From NCBI GenBank assembly GCA_012729635.1, contig JAAYCT010000005.1, positions 46,061 through 110,060 of the forward strand: a stretch of DNA of 64,000 nucleotides. The letters are read 5' to 3'. Both the position numbers and the translations under genes were made by a program. The DNA is from Clostridiaceae bacterium (GTDB taxonomy: Bacteria; Bacillota; Clostridia; Saccharofermentanales; Saccharofermentanaceae). Below are positions 35,487-45,129 of this stretch, one piece after another; positions within the stretch are counted from its first letter, which is position 1, and each line of letters begins with the position of its first letter. The notes below the pieces were generated by a model, which made no database searches, was not told the DNA's origin, and saw only the letters and a program-made list of their open reading frames with translations.

Positions 35487-36095
35487 ATGCCGAATGGAGA
35501 GCAAATGACCGAGAAAAACCCGACGGGAGTCGATACGGAAAGAATCAAAAAGGCGATTCGCGAAATTCTATTTGCGATCGGAGATGATCCGGAGCGTGAG
35601 GGTATTCGGGAAACACCGGACCGTGTCGCACGAATGTATGATGAGATTTTCGCGGGAATGCATCGGGATATTCAACTGGATATCAAAACCTTTACCGAAG
35701 AGGGAAACGACGAAATGATCCTGATCGGAGATATTCCCTTTTATTCGATGTGTGAGCATCATTTACTTCCCTTTTTGGGGAAAGCCCATGTTGCTTATGT
35801 TCCGAAAAATGGTAAAATCCTCGGTTTGTCCAAAGTTGCAAGGATTGTGGACACTTTGTCTCGCAAGCCTCAGTTGCAGGAACGACTGACATCTGAAATC
35901 GCGGATACGATTCTCCAAGCGGTCGATGCCGGCGCCGTATGCGTGGTAATCGAAGCGGAGCACCTGTGCATGACGATGCGCGGCATCCGTAAGCCGGGGT
36001 CCAAAACGGTAACATCGGCGATGAGGGGAAGATGCCGTTCGGATGCACGAACGAGGTCGGAAGCTCTGGCGCTGATTAACCGACCGAGAGTATAA
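35487..36095 (+). CDS. folE: GTP cyclohydrolase I
   Basis: About 202 residues. Zinc ligands are present in [18 protein letters not shown] (Cys, His) and in [14 protein letters not shown] (Cys). [13 protein letters not shown] and [10 protein letters not shown] are family hallmarks. It converts GTP to dihydroneopterin triphosphate, the first step of folate synthesis. ATG 35487 is preferred because GAGAGGG lies 7 bases upstream; ATG 35481 is too close to the site and 35505 is a further option. First gene of folE-folP-folB-folK. Confidence 0.96.
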   Translation: MPNGEQMTEKNPTGVDTERIKKAIREILFAIGDDPEREGIRETPDRVARMYDEIFAGMHRDIQLDIKTFTEEGNDEMILIGDIPFYSMCEHHLLPFLGKAHVAYVPKNGKILGLSKVARIVDTLSRKPQLQERLTSEIADTILQAVDAGAVCVVIEAEHLCMTMRGIRKPGSKTVTSAMRGRCRSDARTRSEALALINRPRV

Positions 36096-36105
36096 GGAAG
36101 GGAAA

Positions 36106-36969
36106 ATGACGTATAATCAGCCGAAGGAATTCATCGCGGGGACGTATCGACTCCCGATCGGTTCCATAACGTATGTAATGGGGATACTGAATGTTACTCC
36201 GGACTCTTTTTCAGACGGCGGAGTCTTTTTCTCTGTCGAAACGGCCACCCGAAGAGCCGGAGAAATGATTCGGGACGGAGCCCGACTGATTGACATCGGG
36301 GGAGAATCCACCAGACCGGGACACAACCCCGTCGATGGAAAGGAAGAGATTCGAAGAGTGATCCCGGTCATTAAGCGAATCGTTGAATTTGCCGAGGTTC
36401 CGATATCGATTGATACATCAAAAGCCGAGGTTGCCGAGGAAGCGATGAAGGCGGGGGCATCTGTCATCAACGATGTTTGGGGGTTGCGACGGGAGCCGGA
36501 TATCGCGCGCGTTGCGGCCGAGAGTCATTCGGGTCTTATCATTATGTTCAACAACAGAGAGCGAAACTCCGATGAAAGCGCGCAGGATATCGTTTCCGAT
36601 GCGATTGACTATCTTTCCAAAAGTGTAGATATCGCATTGCGTGCAGGGGTCAAAGATAACAGTATCATGATTGATCCCGGAATCGGATTCGGAATGAGTC
36701 ACCGACAATCCTTTGCTTTGATTCGAGGAATTCCCACTCTTTCCCGTCTCGGATTTCCGGTTCTTGTCGGACCATCGCGCAAGCGGTTTATCGGTGCGGC
36801 TCTCGGTAATGCCCCGGTCGATCATCGGGACATTGGGACAGTCGCCGTCTCCTGTCTTTCTGCTCATCTCGGGGCCGATGTGATCAGGACCCATAATGTT
36901 CGATATGCGATTGAAGCGCTGTCGGTCACGGATATCATCTCGAAAAAACACGAACTGGAGGAGGATTAA
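36106..36969 (+). CDS. folP: dihydropteroate synthase
   Basis: 287 residues. Pterin-binding motifs: MGILNVTPDSFSDGG near the N-terminus, DIGGESTRPG, SIDTSKAEVAEEA, INDVWG and the C-terminal FPVLVGPSRKRFIG. It joins 6-hydroxymethyl-dihydropterin pyrophosphate to p-aminobenzoate and is the sulfonamide target. The usual GHD loop is replaced by an asparagine-rich MFNNRER, an unremarkable variation. The start lies 10 bases after folE. Confidence 0.96.
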   Translation: MTYNQPKEFIAGTYRLPIGSITYVMGILNVTPDSFSDGGVFFSVETATRRAGEMIRDGARLIDIGGESTRPGHNPVDGKEEIRRVIPVIKRIVEFAEVPISIDTSKAEVAEEAMKAGASVINDVWGLRREPDIARVAAESHSGLIIMFNNRERNSDESAQDIVSDAIDYLSKSVDIALRAGVKDNSIMIDPGIGFGMSHRQSFALIRGIPTLSRLGFPVLVGPSRKRFIGAALGNAPVDHRDIGTVAVSCLSAHLGADVIRTHNVRYAIEALSVTDIISKKHELEED

Positions 36970-36970
36970 A

Positions 36971-37381
36971 ATGGCAAAATCTGTTAAAAAGTACCGGAAT
37001 CGAATTCTATTAAAGGGAATGAGATTTATGGGAACAACCGGCTTGTTTGAATTCGAACGCGAAAAACCGCAACCGTTTATTGTCAATCTGACGCTGTGTT
37101 TTATCAAAATGAAGGCGGGATTGACCGATCAACTCTCGGATACGGTAGATTACGGAAGAGTTTTTTCCTTGGTACGGGAAACGGTCGAAGGAAAGCGATT
37201 TGACCTGATCGAGGCATTGGCCGAAGCGATTTCCTCGGAGGTCATGTCCGCCTTTCCTTCGATTGACGCGATGGAGGTTATCGTTCAGAAGCCGGAGGCA
37301 CCCGTTGAGGGAACGTTTGACTTCATGGGCGTCCGTATCTTTCGCGAGCGGACCATTAAGATAAGCGGGAGAAAGCAATGA
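36971..37381 (+). CDS. folB: dihydroneopterin aldolase
   Basis: 136 residues from ATG 36971, one base after the folP stop, with GGAGGAGG upstream; the longer frame overlaps folP. The fold signature GMRFMGTTGLFEFEREKPQPF-like start (with the catalytic Glu), DTVDYGRVF and the lysine-containing VIVQKPEAP are present. It cleaves dihydroneopterin to 6-hydroxymethyl-dihydropterin and glycolaldehyde. The N-terminus is ~12 residues longer than usual. Overlaps folK by ATGA. Confidence 0.94.
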   Translation: MAKSVKKYRNRILLKGMRFMGTTGLFEFEREKPQPFIVNLTLCFIKMKAGLTDQLSDTVDYGRVFSLVRETVEGKRFDLIEALAEAISSEVMSAFPSIDAMEVIVQKPEAPVEGTFDFMGVRIFRERTIKISGRKQ

Positions 37382-37881
37382 GCAGGTCGTATCTGTCCTT
37401 GGGCAGTAATCTGGGCAATCGGGAAGAAAATCTTACTCATGCGATTCGGATGTTGGAAGATGTCGAGCAAATCCGGGTCGAAAAAACCTCTTCTATTTAT
37501 CAGACGGAGCCCGTAGGATATTCAAATCAACCCGATTTTTTGAATATGGTCGTTCGAATCGATACCGAACTCAGCCCCGAACAATTACTGGACGAGACGC
37601 AGAAAATCGAATCGGAGCTCGGTCGTGTTCGTGCTCTGCGATTCGGCCCGAGGACGATGGATGTCGATATCATTCTTTTTGAAAACGAAAAGAGAAAGGA
37701 TGAGAAATTGACGATTCCTCATCCGCGTATGTGGGAGCGTGCGTTTGTCATGATTCCTTTGTTGGAGATATTTGAAAACACAAGCAACGAGGTTTTCGAG
37801 TGTGAAACCGTTCGTTTGTATTCCGATATCCATTCAGGTTCCAACAGGGGAAAACTTTCAGAAAAGCCCGAAAATAAATGA
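37378..37881 (+). CDS. folK: 2-amino-4-hydroxy-6-hydroxymethyldihydropteridine pyrophosphokinase
   Basis: 167 residues. YLSLGSNLGNREENL at the N-terminus, EPVGYSNQPDFLNMV, and the catalytic/Mg2+ segment RFGPRTMDVDIILFE followed by IPHPRMWERAFVMIPL are all characteristic. It activates the pterin with pyrophosphate from ATP before FolP acts. Last gene of the folate cluster; the start overlaps folB. Confidence 0.96.
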   Translation: MSRSYLSLGSNLGNREENLTHAIRMLEDVEQIRVEKTSSIYQTEPVGYSNQPDFLNMVVRIDTELSPEQLLDETQKIESELGRVRALRFGPRTMDVDIILFENEKRKDEKLTIPHPRMWERAFVMIPLLEIFENTSNEVFECETVRLYSDIHSGSNRGKLSEKPENK

Positions 37882-37958
37882 CGGACGTAGAAAGTTGATG
37901 AAGAACAAAAAACGGATATAATGGGAGCAACACTGAATACCGTTGAAGGAGGAAGTGC

Positions 37959-38627
37959 ATGAGCGAAGAGATCGGGAACACCGCAAACAGGAAATCGCCG
38001 AACGACAGAGGAACGGAGACGAACAGACCGTCAGCGAGCAGGCCGACGCAAAACGTATCCGGTAATACCGGTAAAGTTCAAAACCCTCGAGGAAGGTCAA
38101 ATAACCGAAGGGGTTCTTACGGAAACGGACCGAATTCGGAAAGAATGCAGGGAGACAGTCGTTCATCCGCTCAGTCCGGCAATAACGAGTTTTCAAGAAA
38201 AGAGGGCGGATTTGACCGCCGTAAGAAAAATACGAATTCGGATTTCGCCGGTAACCGGGACGGAGGCTCCCGTAGCGGGAATGCTCGAAAGAGCGTCCCT
38301 AACCGGCATATTTCGCGGGAGATTAAACCGGATGAAGCGGGCGGAAGGCCGACTGCCGGGAATCGAAGCGTCCGCGATGGGCGGGACGGTCAGGAGAATC
38401 GCGACAATAGGGACAACCGTGATCATCGCAGTCGACAGAATCATTCGAATAACGAATCGCGCGGCGGACGGGCTGATCGAAGATATGACAGACGTCCGGA
38501 ACCCAAAAACTGGAGCAGGAATATTCGCTCAGAGGAAACCAGTGAGGAAATACGTAAGGACAATGAGCGAATCGAAAAAGATATATGGCTTGAAATAGCC
38601 GGAATCCATACGATGAAACTCGACTGA
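37959..38627 (+). CDS. disordered Arg/Asn/Gly/Ser-rich protein
   Basis: 222 residues, not recognised. Residues 1-190 are of low complexity, rich in Arg, Asn, Gly, Ser and Asp, with RG/RR dipeptides and a short repeat of ENRDNRDNRDHR type; no hydrophobic core is visible. The last ~30 residues are different: a charged amphipathic helix (EEIRKDNERIEKDIWLEIAGIH) that could bind a partner. AAGGAGGAAG precedes the ATG, and the gene has the codon use of its neighbours, so it looks real. It lies between folK and the yaaO-like gene. An RNA- or nucleic-acid-binding role is conceivable from the arginine content but is only inference. Confidence 0.6.
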   Translation: MSEEIGNTANRKSPNDRGTETNRPSASRPTQNVSGNTGKVQNPRGRSNNRRGSYGNGPNSERMQGDSRSSAQSGNNEFSRKEGGFDRRKKNTNSDFAGNRDGGSRSGNARKSVPNRHISREIKPDEAGGRPTAGNRSVRDGRDGQENRDNRDNRDHRSRQNHSNNESRGGRADRRYDRRPEPKNWSRNIRSEETSEEIRKDNERIEKDIWLEIAGIHTMKLD

Positions 38628-38641
38628 CCGAAGGGGAAACG

Positions 38642-40129
38642 GTGAAGAACATAACCGAAAATGCGGCCGTACCGGAGAAGACACCTTCTAACGGAGATAA
38701 TAGCAGTTCCGCCCCGGGAATCGGATTTCATGTGCCGGGCCACATCGGGGCCCGGTTTTTCAGTGAACGGGATTGTCTCGACTTGATTCGGTCCGACACG
38801 ACCGAGCTTTCCTATACCGGCGACCTTCATGTGCCGTCCGGTCCGGTTGCCGAATCTCTTTCTAATTCGGCGTCTGTTTTCGGAAGTGAATATAGCATTT
38901 TTCTTTGCACGGGATCGACAAACGGCATCCGAGTGATGCTGTCTGCCGTTGCGGATACTTCCTCGGTTATTTTATTACCGCGTTCGGTGCATTTTTCAGT
39001 TGTTTGGACCCTGGCGATTATCGGGTGCTCCTATCTGTTTTGGCCGGTGGATATCCCGGGCCTTACGGATCCGTCTCCTGTCGCCATACCCGACGCAAAC
39101 CGTCTGAATCAGTTGCTGTCCGATCATCCCGAAGTAACCGATGTGTTTGTCACGTCACCGGATTATTACGGACAATGTGCCGATTTGTCTCAGATAGCAA
39201 GCATCGCTCACGATCACGGGTGTCGTCTTTTGGTCGATGAAGCACACGGAGCACATTTTGCTTTCGGGGGAGAGTCGTATCCGAAAACGGCGATGAGCTC
39301 GGGTGCGGACATCTGTGTTCAGAGCCTTCACAAAACACTTCCTGCGTTAACGCCATCGGCGGTGATTCATGTTTCTTCCGGAGCGGATCGAAACGTAAGA
39401 GTTTCGCGAGAAAAAATCCTGGAGCGAATCGGTATATTCGAAACATCAAGTCCGTCATTTATGATTGCGTCGTCCGCTAATATCGCGATTCAGAGATTGA
39501 AGAAAGGTGGCGTCGAACCGTTTGAGCGCGCGGCGAGCCTGGTTCGGAGATTGTCCGATCGACTGACCGGACCTTTCGGTCTTTCTGCAAAGGGAACGGA
39601 GCTGCCCCGTCGAAAAGATCCCCTTCGGATGGTACTCCATACGTCGGAAACGGGATACAGGGCACCGGATGTTCAAAAAGCATTGGAAATCCATCGGATA
39701 TATGCTGAATTTGCGGATTTGGAGCGGCTGGTTTTTCTCTTTTCTGTATTACACGAGGAAAAAGAATATGAAGCTCTTTATCAGGCAATCATTTCGATAT
39801 TCTCCGATCCGTATAAGTATGGGCTTTCATTGATTGATCATGGCAAGCGAGCGGATCGATCCGGAATGGTATATACCCGATGTCCGGAAAGAGTAATTTC
39901 GCTCCGCGAAGCGGTATTCTCGCCCCAGCCCCTAATCAACGTCGATCTTTCCGAAATGGCCGGAAAAATTTCCGCGCGAGCAATCGGACTCTATCCGCCC
40001 GGGATTTCGCTTGTATGGCCGGGCGAAAGAGTCTCCGATGAAATCGCGGATTATCTGAATCATGCGAGCGAGTCCGGGCTTGCTCCGATCGGTTTGTCGG
40101 ACGGGCAGTTTGTGTCCATCCGAAAATGA
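38642..40129 (+). CDS. PLP-dependent Orn/Lys/Arg decarboxylase-family protein
   Basis: 495 residues. Type I aminotransferase fold of the basic amino-acid decarboxylase family: FHVPGHIGARF, TELSYTGDLHVPSGPV, the PLP aspartate in LLVDEAHGAHF and the Schiff-base lysine in VQSLHKTLPALT. B. subtilis YaaO, in the same position before tmk, is the syntenic relative; arginine or lysine decarboxylation for polyamine supply is likely but the substrate is not settled. The start is GTG 38642, with AAGGGG upstream. A ~25-residue Ser/Asn-rich N-terminus precedes the domain. Confidence 0.85.
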   Translation: MKNITENAAVPEKTPSNGDNSSSAPGIGFHVPGHIGARFFSERDCLDLIRSDTTELSYTGDLHVPSGPVAESLSNSASVFGSEYSIFLCTGSTNGIRVMLSAVADTSSVILLPRSVHFSVVWTLAIIGCSYLFWPVDIPGLTDPSPVAIPDANRLNQLLSDHPEVTDVFVTSPDYYGQCADLSQIASIAHDHGCRLLVDEAHGAHFAFGGESYPKTAMSSGADICVQSLHKTLPALTPSAVIHVSSGADRNVRVSREKILERIGIFETSSPSFMIASSANIAIQRLKKGGVEPFERAASLVRRLSDRLTGPFGLSAKGTELPRRKDPLRMVLHTSETGYRAPDVQKALEIHRIYAEFADLERLVFLFSVLHEEKEYEALYQAIISIFSDPYKYGLSLIDHGKRADRSGMVYTRCPERVISLREAVFSPQPLINVDLSEMAGKISARAIGLYPPGISLVWPGERVSDEIADYLNHASESGLAPIGLSDGQFVSIRK

Positions 40130-40235
40130 TCTTTCCGGCACCTATGGAAAAGGAAGTCGAATTCGATATAATACGTATGAGGCTTTACAATAAGCGCTCA
40201 GTTTGAGATATAATAATCGTAAGAAAGGTTGTAGA

Positions 40236-40868
40236 ATGACGGAGAAGACCGGGCTCTTCATTACCTTTGAGGGGATTGACGGAAGCGGCAAAACCACTCA
40301 AATCAGGAAACTTCGCAATATGTTAGAGCGGAGCGGGAGGGGCGTGGAGGTCATTCGGGAACCCGGAGGCACCCCGATCGGCGAGAAAATCCGATCACTG
40401 CTACTTGATAAATCAAACGGAGAAATGTTTTCCGAGACGGAATTGTTGCTTTTCGAGGCGGCTCGGGCACAAATTGTAAACGAGAAAATTCTTCCGGCAC
40501 TTCGAGCAGGACAGATTGTGATTTGCGACAGGTTTTTCGACGCGACCACTGCGTATCAGGGATATGCGCGCGGGTTAAATCTTAAGGACGTCGGGAGTAT
40601 CAATCGATTTGCGACCGGAGGACTGGAGCCGGATTTGACATTTGTGATGGATCTTCCGGTCGAAACAGCCTTCAAGAGGATGCAATCCAGAACGGGTGAA
40701 ACGGACCGATTGGAGGGTGAAGGACTGGAATTTATGTGTAGGGTCAGAAATGCGTATCTTGAAATGTCCGTTTCTGAGAAAAGAATAGTGGTATTGGATG
40801 CCACGGCTCCGATTGAAAAGGTATTTGAAAACATTGAACGTAAAGTTTGGGAGGTATTGAAATCATGA
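40236..40868 (+). CDS. tmk: thymidylate kinase
   Basis: 210 residues from ATG 40236 (AAAGGTTG upstream). P-loop FEGIDGSGKTTQ, the DR motif in VICDRFFDATTAYQGYARG, and the LID-region segment MQSRTGETDRLEGEG. It phosphorylates dTMP to dTDP. It overlaps darA by four bases (ATGA), as in the conserved tmk-darA-holB arrangement of Firmicutes. Confidence 0.97.
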   Translation: MTEKTGLFITFEGIDGSGKTTQIRKLRNMLERSGRGVEVIREPGGTPIGEKIRSLLLDKSNGEMFSETELLLFEAARAQIVNEKILPALRAGQIVICDRFFDATTAYQGYARGLNLKDVGSINRFATGGLEPDLTFVMDLPVETAFKRMQSRTGETDRLEGEGLEFMCRVRNAYLEMSVSEKRIVVLDATAPIEKVFENIERKVWEVLKS

Positions 40869-41194
40869 AACTCATTTTTGCAATTGTCCACGACGAGGAT
40901 AGCCCGAGATTGATGGCCGAATTGAACAAGGTGGGTTTTCGCGTCACCAAACTGAACTCTTCCGGCGGATTTCTTCGCTCCGGAAACACAACTTTGATGA
41001 TTGTTGTCGAGGACGACAAGATTGATGAAGTCATTGAGCTGATTCGGAAGTACTCTTCCAGCCGGCAGTCCGCGATCAACACAAACGTTACTCCGTCGGC
41101 AATGGGTGGGGCGTATATTCCGTACCCGGTCGAAGTGATGGTCGGCGGGGCCACGGTATTTGTGGTTAATGTAGAAAAATTCGAGAAGATGTGA
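40865..41194 (+). CDS. darA: PII-like cyclic-di-AMP receptor
   Basis: 109 residues from ATG 40865 (GGGAGGT nine bases upstream). A PII-like fold with MKLIFAIVHDEDSPRLMAEL, SSGGFLRSGNTTLMI and IPYPVEVMVGGATVFV, matching DarA/PstA (YaaQ). It binds c-di-AMP as a trimer; the downstream output is not known. Syntenic position between tmk and holB supports the call. Confidence 0.95.
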   Translation: MKLIFAIVHDEDSPRLMAELNKVGFRVTKLNSSGGFLRSGNTTLMIVVEDDKIDEVIELIRKYSSSRQSAINTNVTPSAMGGAYIPYPVEVMVGGATVFVVNVEKFEKM

Positions 41195-42196
41195 TGGGTT
41201 CCTTTTCATCGGTTATCGGACAACGGACGGCAAAATCAAGAATACGTCCGTTATTGCTTGGAAATCCCGAGCAGGCATATCTGATCACCGGACCCGAAGG
41301 GATCGGCAAGCGGCTTTTTGCGACGGCAATGGCAAAAGCGCTTTTATGTGAAGCTCCCAACGAGGACGGAGGGTGCGGAACCTGTGGACCCTGTCGGTAC
41401 TTTGCCGAGAAAACGCACCCGGATTTTATTCATCTTTCCCCACAAAGCGGTGAAAAAATGATTCGTGTTGCCTCGATCCGTGAAAGGGTCGTGCGCGATA
41501 TTTTTATGTTTCCTCAAATTTCAAACAGGAAGATCTACCTGATTGAGGCGGATTATTTAAATGAAGAAGGCCAAAACGCCTTGCTGAAAACGTTGGAAGA
41601 ACCCCCCGCGAAAGCGATCCTGATCCTCACGGCAGCGGACACCGACCGTTTGTTGGATACCGTGGTATCACGCTCCGTGCGGATTTCTCTGACACCGAAT
41701 ACAGAGCGGGAAATAATAAAAATCCTGAAAAATGTGAAAAACACCGACGAAAAGGATGCTCTGCCGATTGCTTCTCTGTCAAAAGGAATCCCCGGGCTTG
41801 CGCTGAAAATGGCAGATGATGAATCATTATCCGAAATCATAGAAAAAATCGCCGAGTTGCTGAACTCATTGCCGCACATTTCTCTTTCCGAGTTGCTGAC
41901 AGGTCAATTCTCTTTTTTTGATAAAAACAAAGACCGAATCAACGAGGTGTTTGCGGTCATGCAGATGGGACTCGGAGACATCGCTCTTCTCATTACAGAT
42001 CAAGCGACGGCTTTCTTGCGGGTTATCGATAAAAGAGATAATATGATTCGGATGATTGAGAGAAAGAAGATCAATGTGAAATCCGTCGACAGAGCATCGG
42101 TTCATCTGGCGGAGGCTTCACGTGCGATTCGGTCCAATTATAGCTTTGAAACTTCGATCTGTTCGATGCTTTTATCCATCCGAAAGGAGTTTTGTA

Positions 42197-42204
<8 letters not shown>
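41194..42204 (+). CDS. holB: DNA polymerase III delta' subunit
   Basis: 336 residues from ATG 41194 (a GTG at 41191 is the alternative), overlapping the darA stop. An AAA+ clamp-loader fold with a modified P-loop GPEGIGKRL, zinc-type cysteines (CEAPNEDGGCGTCGPC), and the KTLEEPPAKAILILTA segment with the SRS-like region VVSRSVRISL. It is the non-ATPase-like stator of the clamp loader. The next gene ricT starts inside its last codons. Confidence 0.94.
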
Positions 42205-43398
<1,194 letters not shown>

Positions 43399-43490
43399 AT
43401 TCGATCATAAAGCAACTGTTTTCGCCCTCCGGGACGTATGTTTCGGAGGGCGATTCGGTATTTGAATATCTTTTACGGACGGTGCGTTTC

Positions 43491-44276
43491 ATGACGGAAG
43501 AAATAGATCGGCCGCAAGAGGAGACGCTCGAGAATCTGGGCCGAAAAGGACTGCGGATGATTCAGAGCAAGAACGGTTTTCGATTCGGCGAGGATACCGT
43601 TATTCTGGCGTATTTTTCAGCTTGCGTCGCTCCCTTAAGAAAAAAGGGTACGCGTGCATTGGAGCTGGGGGTCGGATGCGGAGCCGCATCTTTGCTTCTT
43701 TCGGGAAGACGGCCGGATATGACGATTGACGGAATCGAAATGGACAAGGGCTCCTTTGAAATATTTCAAAGAAATATTCGATTAAATGATCTTTCGGATC
43801 GACTGCGTCCGTTTCACGGTGATATACGCGACTTTCCCTTCGGAAATACTCTTAGCGGTTCATCGTATGATTTTGTTTTTTTTAACCCTCCGTACCGGGA
43901 TCCGAAACGTGGACCGATTACAAACAAGGACGTGAATTCGGAAGCTCTATTGAACGCTCGGTTTGAAAAACACGGAGGCATTGCGGACTTTATCGCTACG
44001 ACCGGATCCGCACTTCGGCCCGGAGGTATCGTCGCACTGGTCCACAGAGCCGGTCGAATGCCGGAGGTGTTTTCGGCGATGAACAGAAGCGGCATCGAGC
44101 CGACCAAACTGCGGATTATCTATCCGGACGAAAAGTCTCCGGCGACCGCTTTTTTGCTTGCGGGCCGTAAAGGAGGCAAACCCGGCGGCTTTTCTGTCGG
44201 GGAGCCGTTGATCATCAGAACTTCGGATATGCAATTATCGGAAGAAGTCAAGAAAATATATTCAAGCGAGGGATAA
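43491..44276 (+). CDS. TrmN6/YabB-type tRNA(adenine) N6-methyltransferase
   Basis: 261 residues from ATG 43491; a longer frame to 43338 overlaps the ferredoxin and is not supported. The SAM-binding motif I is ALELGVGCGAASLLL and motif IV is FFNPPYRDP, the NPPY signature of N6-adenine methyltransferases. The N-terminal GFRFGEDTVILAYF is typical of YabB/TrmN6, which modifies A37 of tRNA-Val in E. coli. Followed directly by rsmI with one base between. Confidence 0.88.
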   Translation: MTEEIDRPQEETLENLGRKGLRMIQSKNGFRFGEDTVILAYFSACVAPLRKKGTRALELGVGCGAASLLLSGRRPDMTIDGIEMDKGSFEIFQRNIRLNDLSDRLRPFHGDIRDFPFGNTLSGSSYDFVFFNPPYRDPKRGPITNKDVNSEALLNARFEKHGGIADFIATTGSALRPGGIVALVHRAGRMPEVFSAMNRSGIEPTKLRIIYPDEKSPATAFLLAGRKGGKPGGFSVGEPLIIRTSDMQLSEEVKKIYSSEG

Positions 44277-44277
44277 C

Positions 44278-45114
44278 ATGCTTTTTATCGTCGGGACTCC
44301 GATCGGGAATGTTTTGGATATTTCCTCCCGTGCCAAGGAGGTCCTTTCCTCTGTTGACCGGATCGCGTGTGAGGATACACGGCGGACCGGATTGCTCTTA
44401 CAATCGATCGGCGTTCAATCCAGACTGATCAGTTATCATGAGCATAATCGTGCCGCGAGGGAGGAAATGATCGTGAGGATGCTTTCCGAAGGGCAGGATA
44501 TCGCTTTGGTTTCCGATGCGGGCATGCCGTGCATTTCGGATCCGGGCGAGCAACTTGTCCGTCTTTGCCACGAGCGCGGAATCGCGGTAACGGTCATACC
44601 CGGACCGACCGCCTTTGCTTCGGCACTTGCTCTCTCCGGCCTTGACTCGCGTCGTTTTGTCTTTGAGGGATTTCTCCCTTCCGAGGGCAAGGAGAGAAGA
44701 GAAAGGATTCGCGCGGTTTGTTCCTCGACAATAACTGTTCTGTTGTATGAGGCGCCTCATCGTCTTCAAAAAACGCTGATTGAATTGGCTGAAGCGGGCG
44801 CAGGAAACAGACAAATAGTGATTTTACGGGAGTTGACGAAGAAATACGAGGAAGTAATGCGGTTTACCGTAAACGAAGCGGCAAAACATTTTTGTGAACA
44901 GACGCCTAAAGGTGAATTTGTGCTGGTCATAGAAGGAGAACCTGAACATAGACCCCGGGAAACGTTGTCGGACGCAAGAATTCTCGAGTTGCATGCAAGC
45001 GGACTGTCAACCCGGGAAATTGCTTCCGTTCTTTCGAAGGAAACCGGACTGAGTAAAAACGTAATATACTCAAAAGCGGTATTGGTGATAAAATACCGTA
45101 AAGAAACACATTAG
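44278..45114 (+). CDS. rsmI: 16S rRNA 2'-O-ribose methyltransferase RsmI
   Basis: 278 residues. The tetrapyrrole-methylase fold starts VGTPIGNVLDISSRAKEVL; ACEDTRRTGLLL, SDAGMPCISDPGEQLV and PGPTAFASALALSGL follow. It methylates C1402 of 16S rRNA. AGCGAGGG precedes the ATG. It ends with a short helix-turn-helix-like C-terminal domain (LSTREIASVLSKETG) common in Firmicutes members. The order trmN6-rsmI matches B. subtilis yabB-yabC. Confidence 0.96.
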   Translation: MLFIVGTPIGNVLDISSRAKEVLSSVDRIACEDTRRTGLLLQSIGVQSRLISYHEHNRAAREEMIVRMLSEGQDIALVSDAGMPCISDPGEQLVRLCHERGIAVTVIPGPTAFASALALSGLDSRRFVFEGFLPSEGKERRERIRAVCSSTITVLLYEAPHRLQKTLIELAEAGAGNRQIVILRELTKKYEEVMRFTVNEAAKHFCEQTPKGEFVLVIEGEPEHRPRETLSDARILELHASGLSTREIASVLSKETGLSKNVIYSKAVLVIKYRKETH

Positions 45115-45129
45115 CAGCGGAGGGATATA

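Noticed and set aside
38401..38440. Short DNA repeat in the disordered gene (CRISPR-like or VNTR)
   Set aside because: The repeats encode ENRDNRDNRDHR and are few, imperfect and in frame; they are protein low complexity, not an array.
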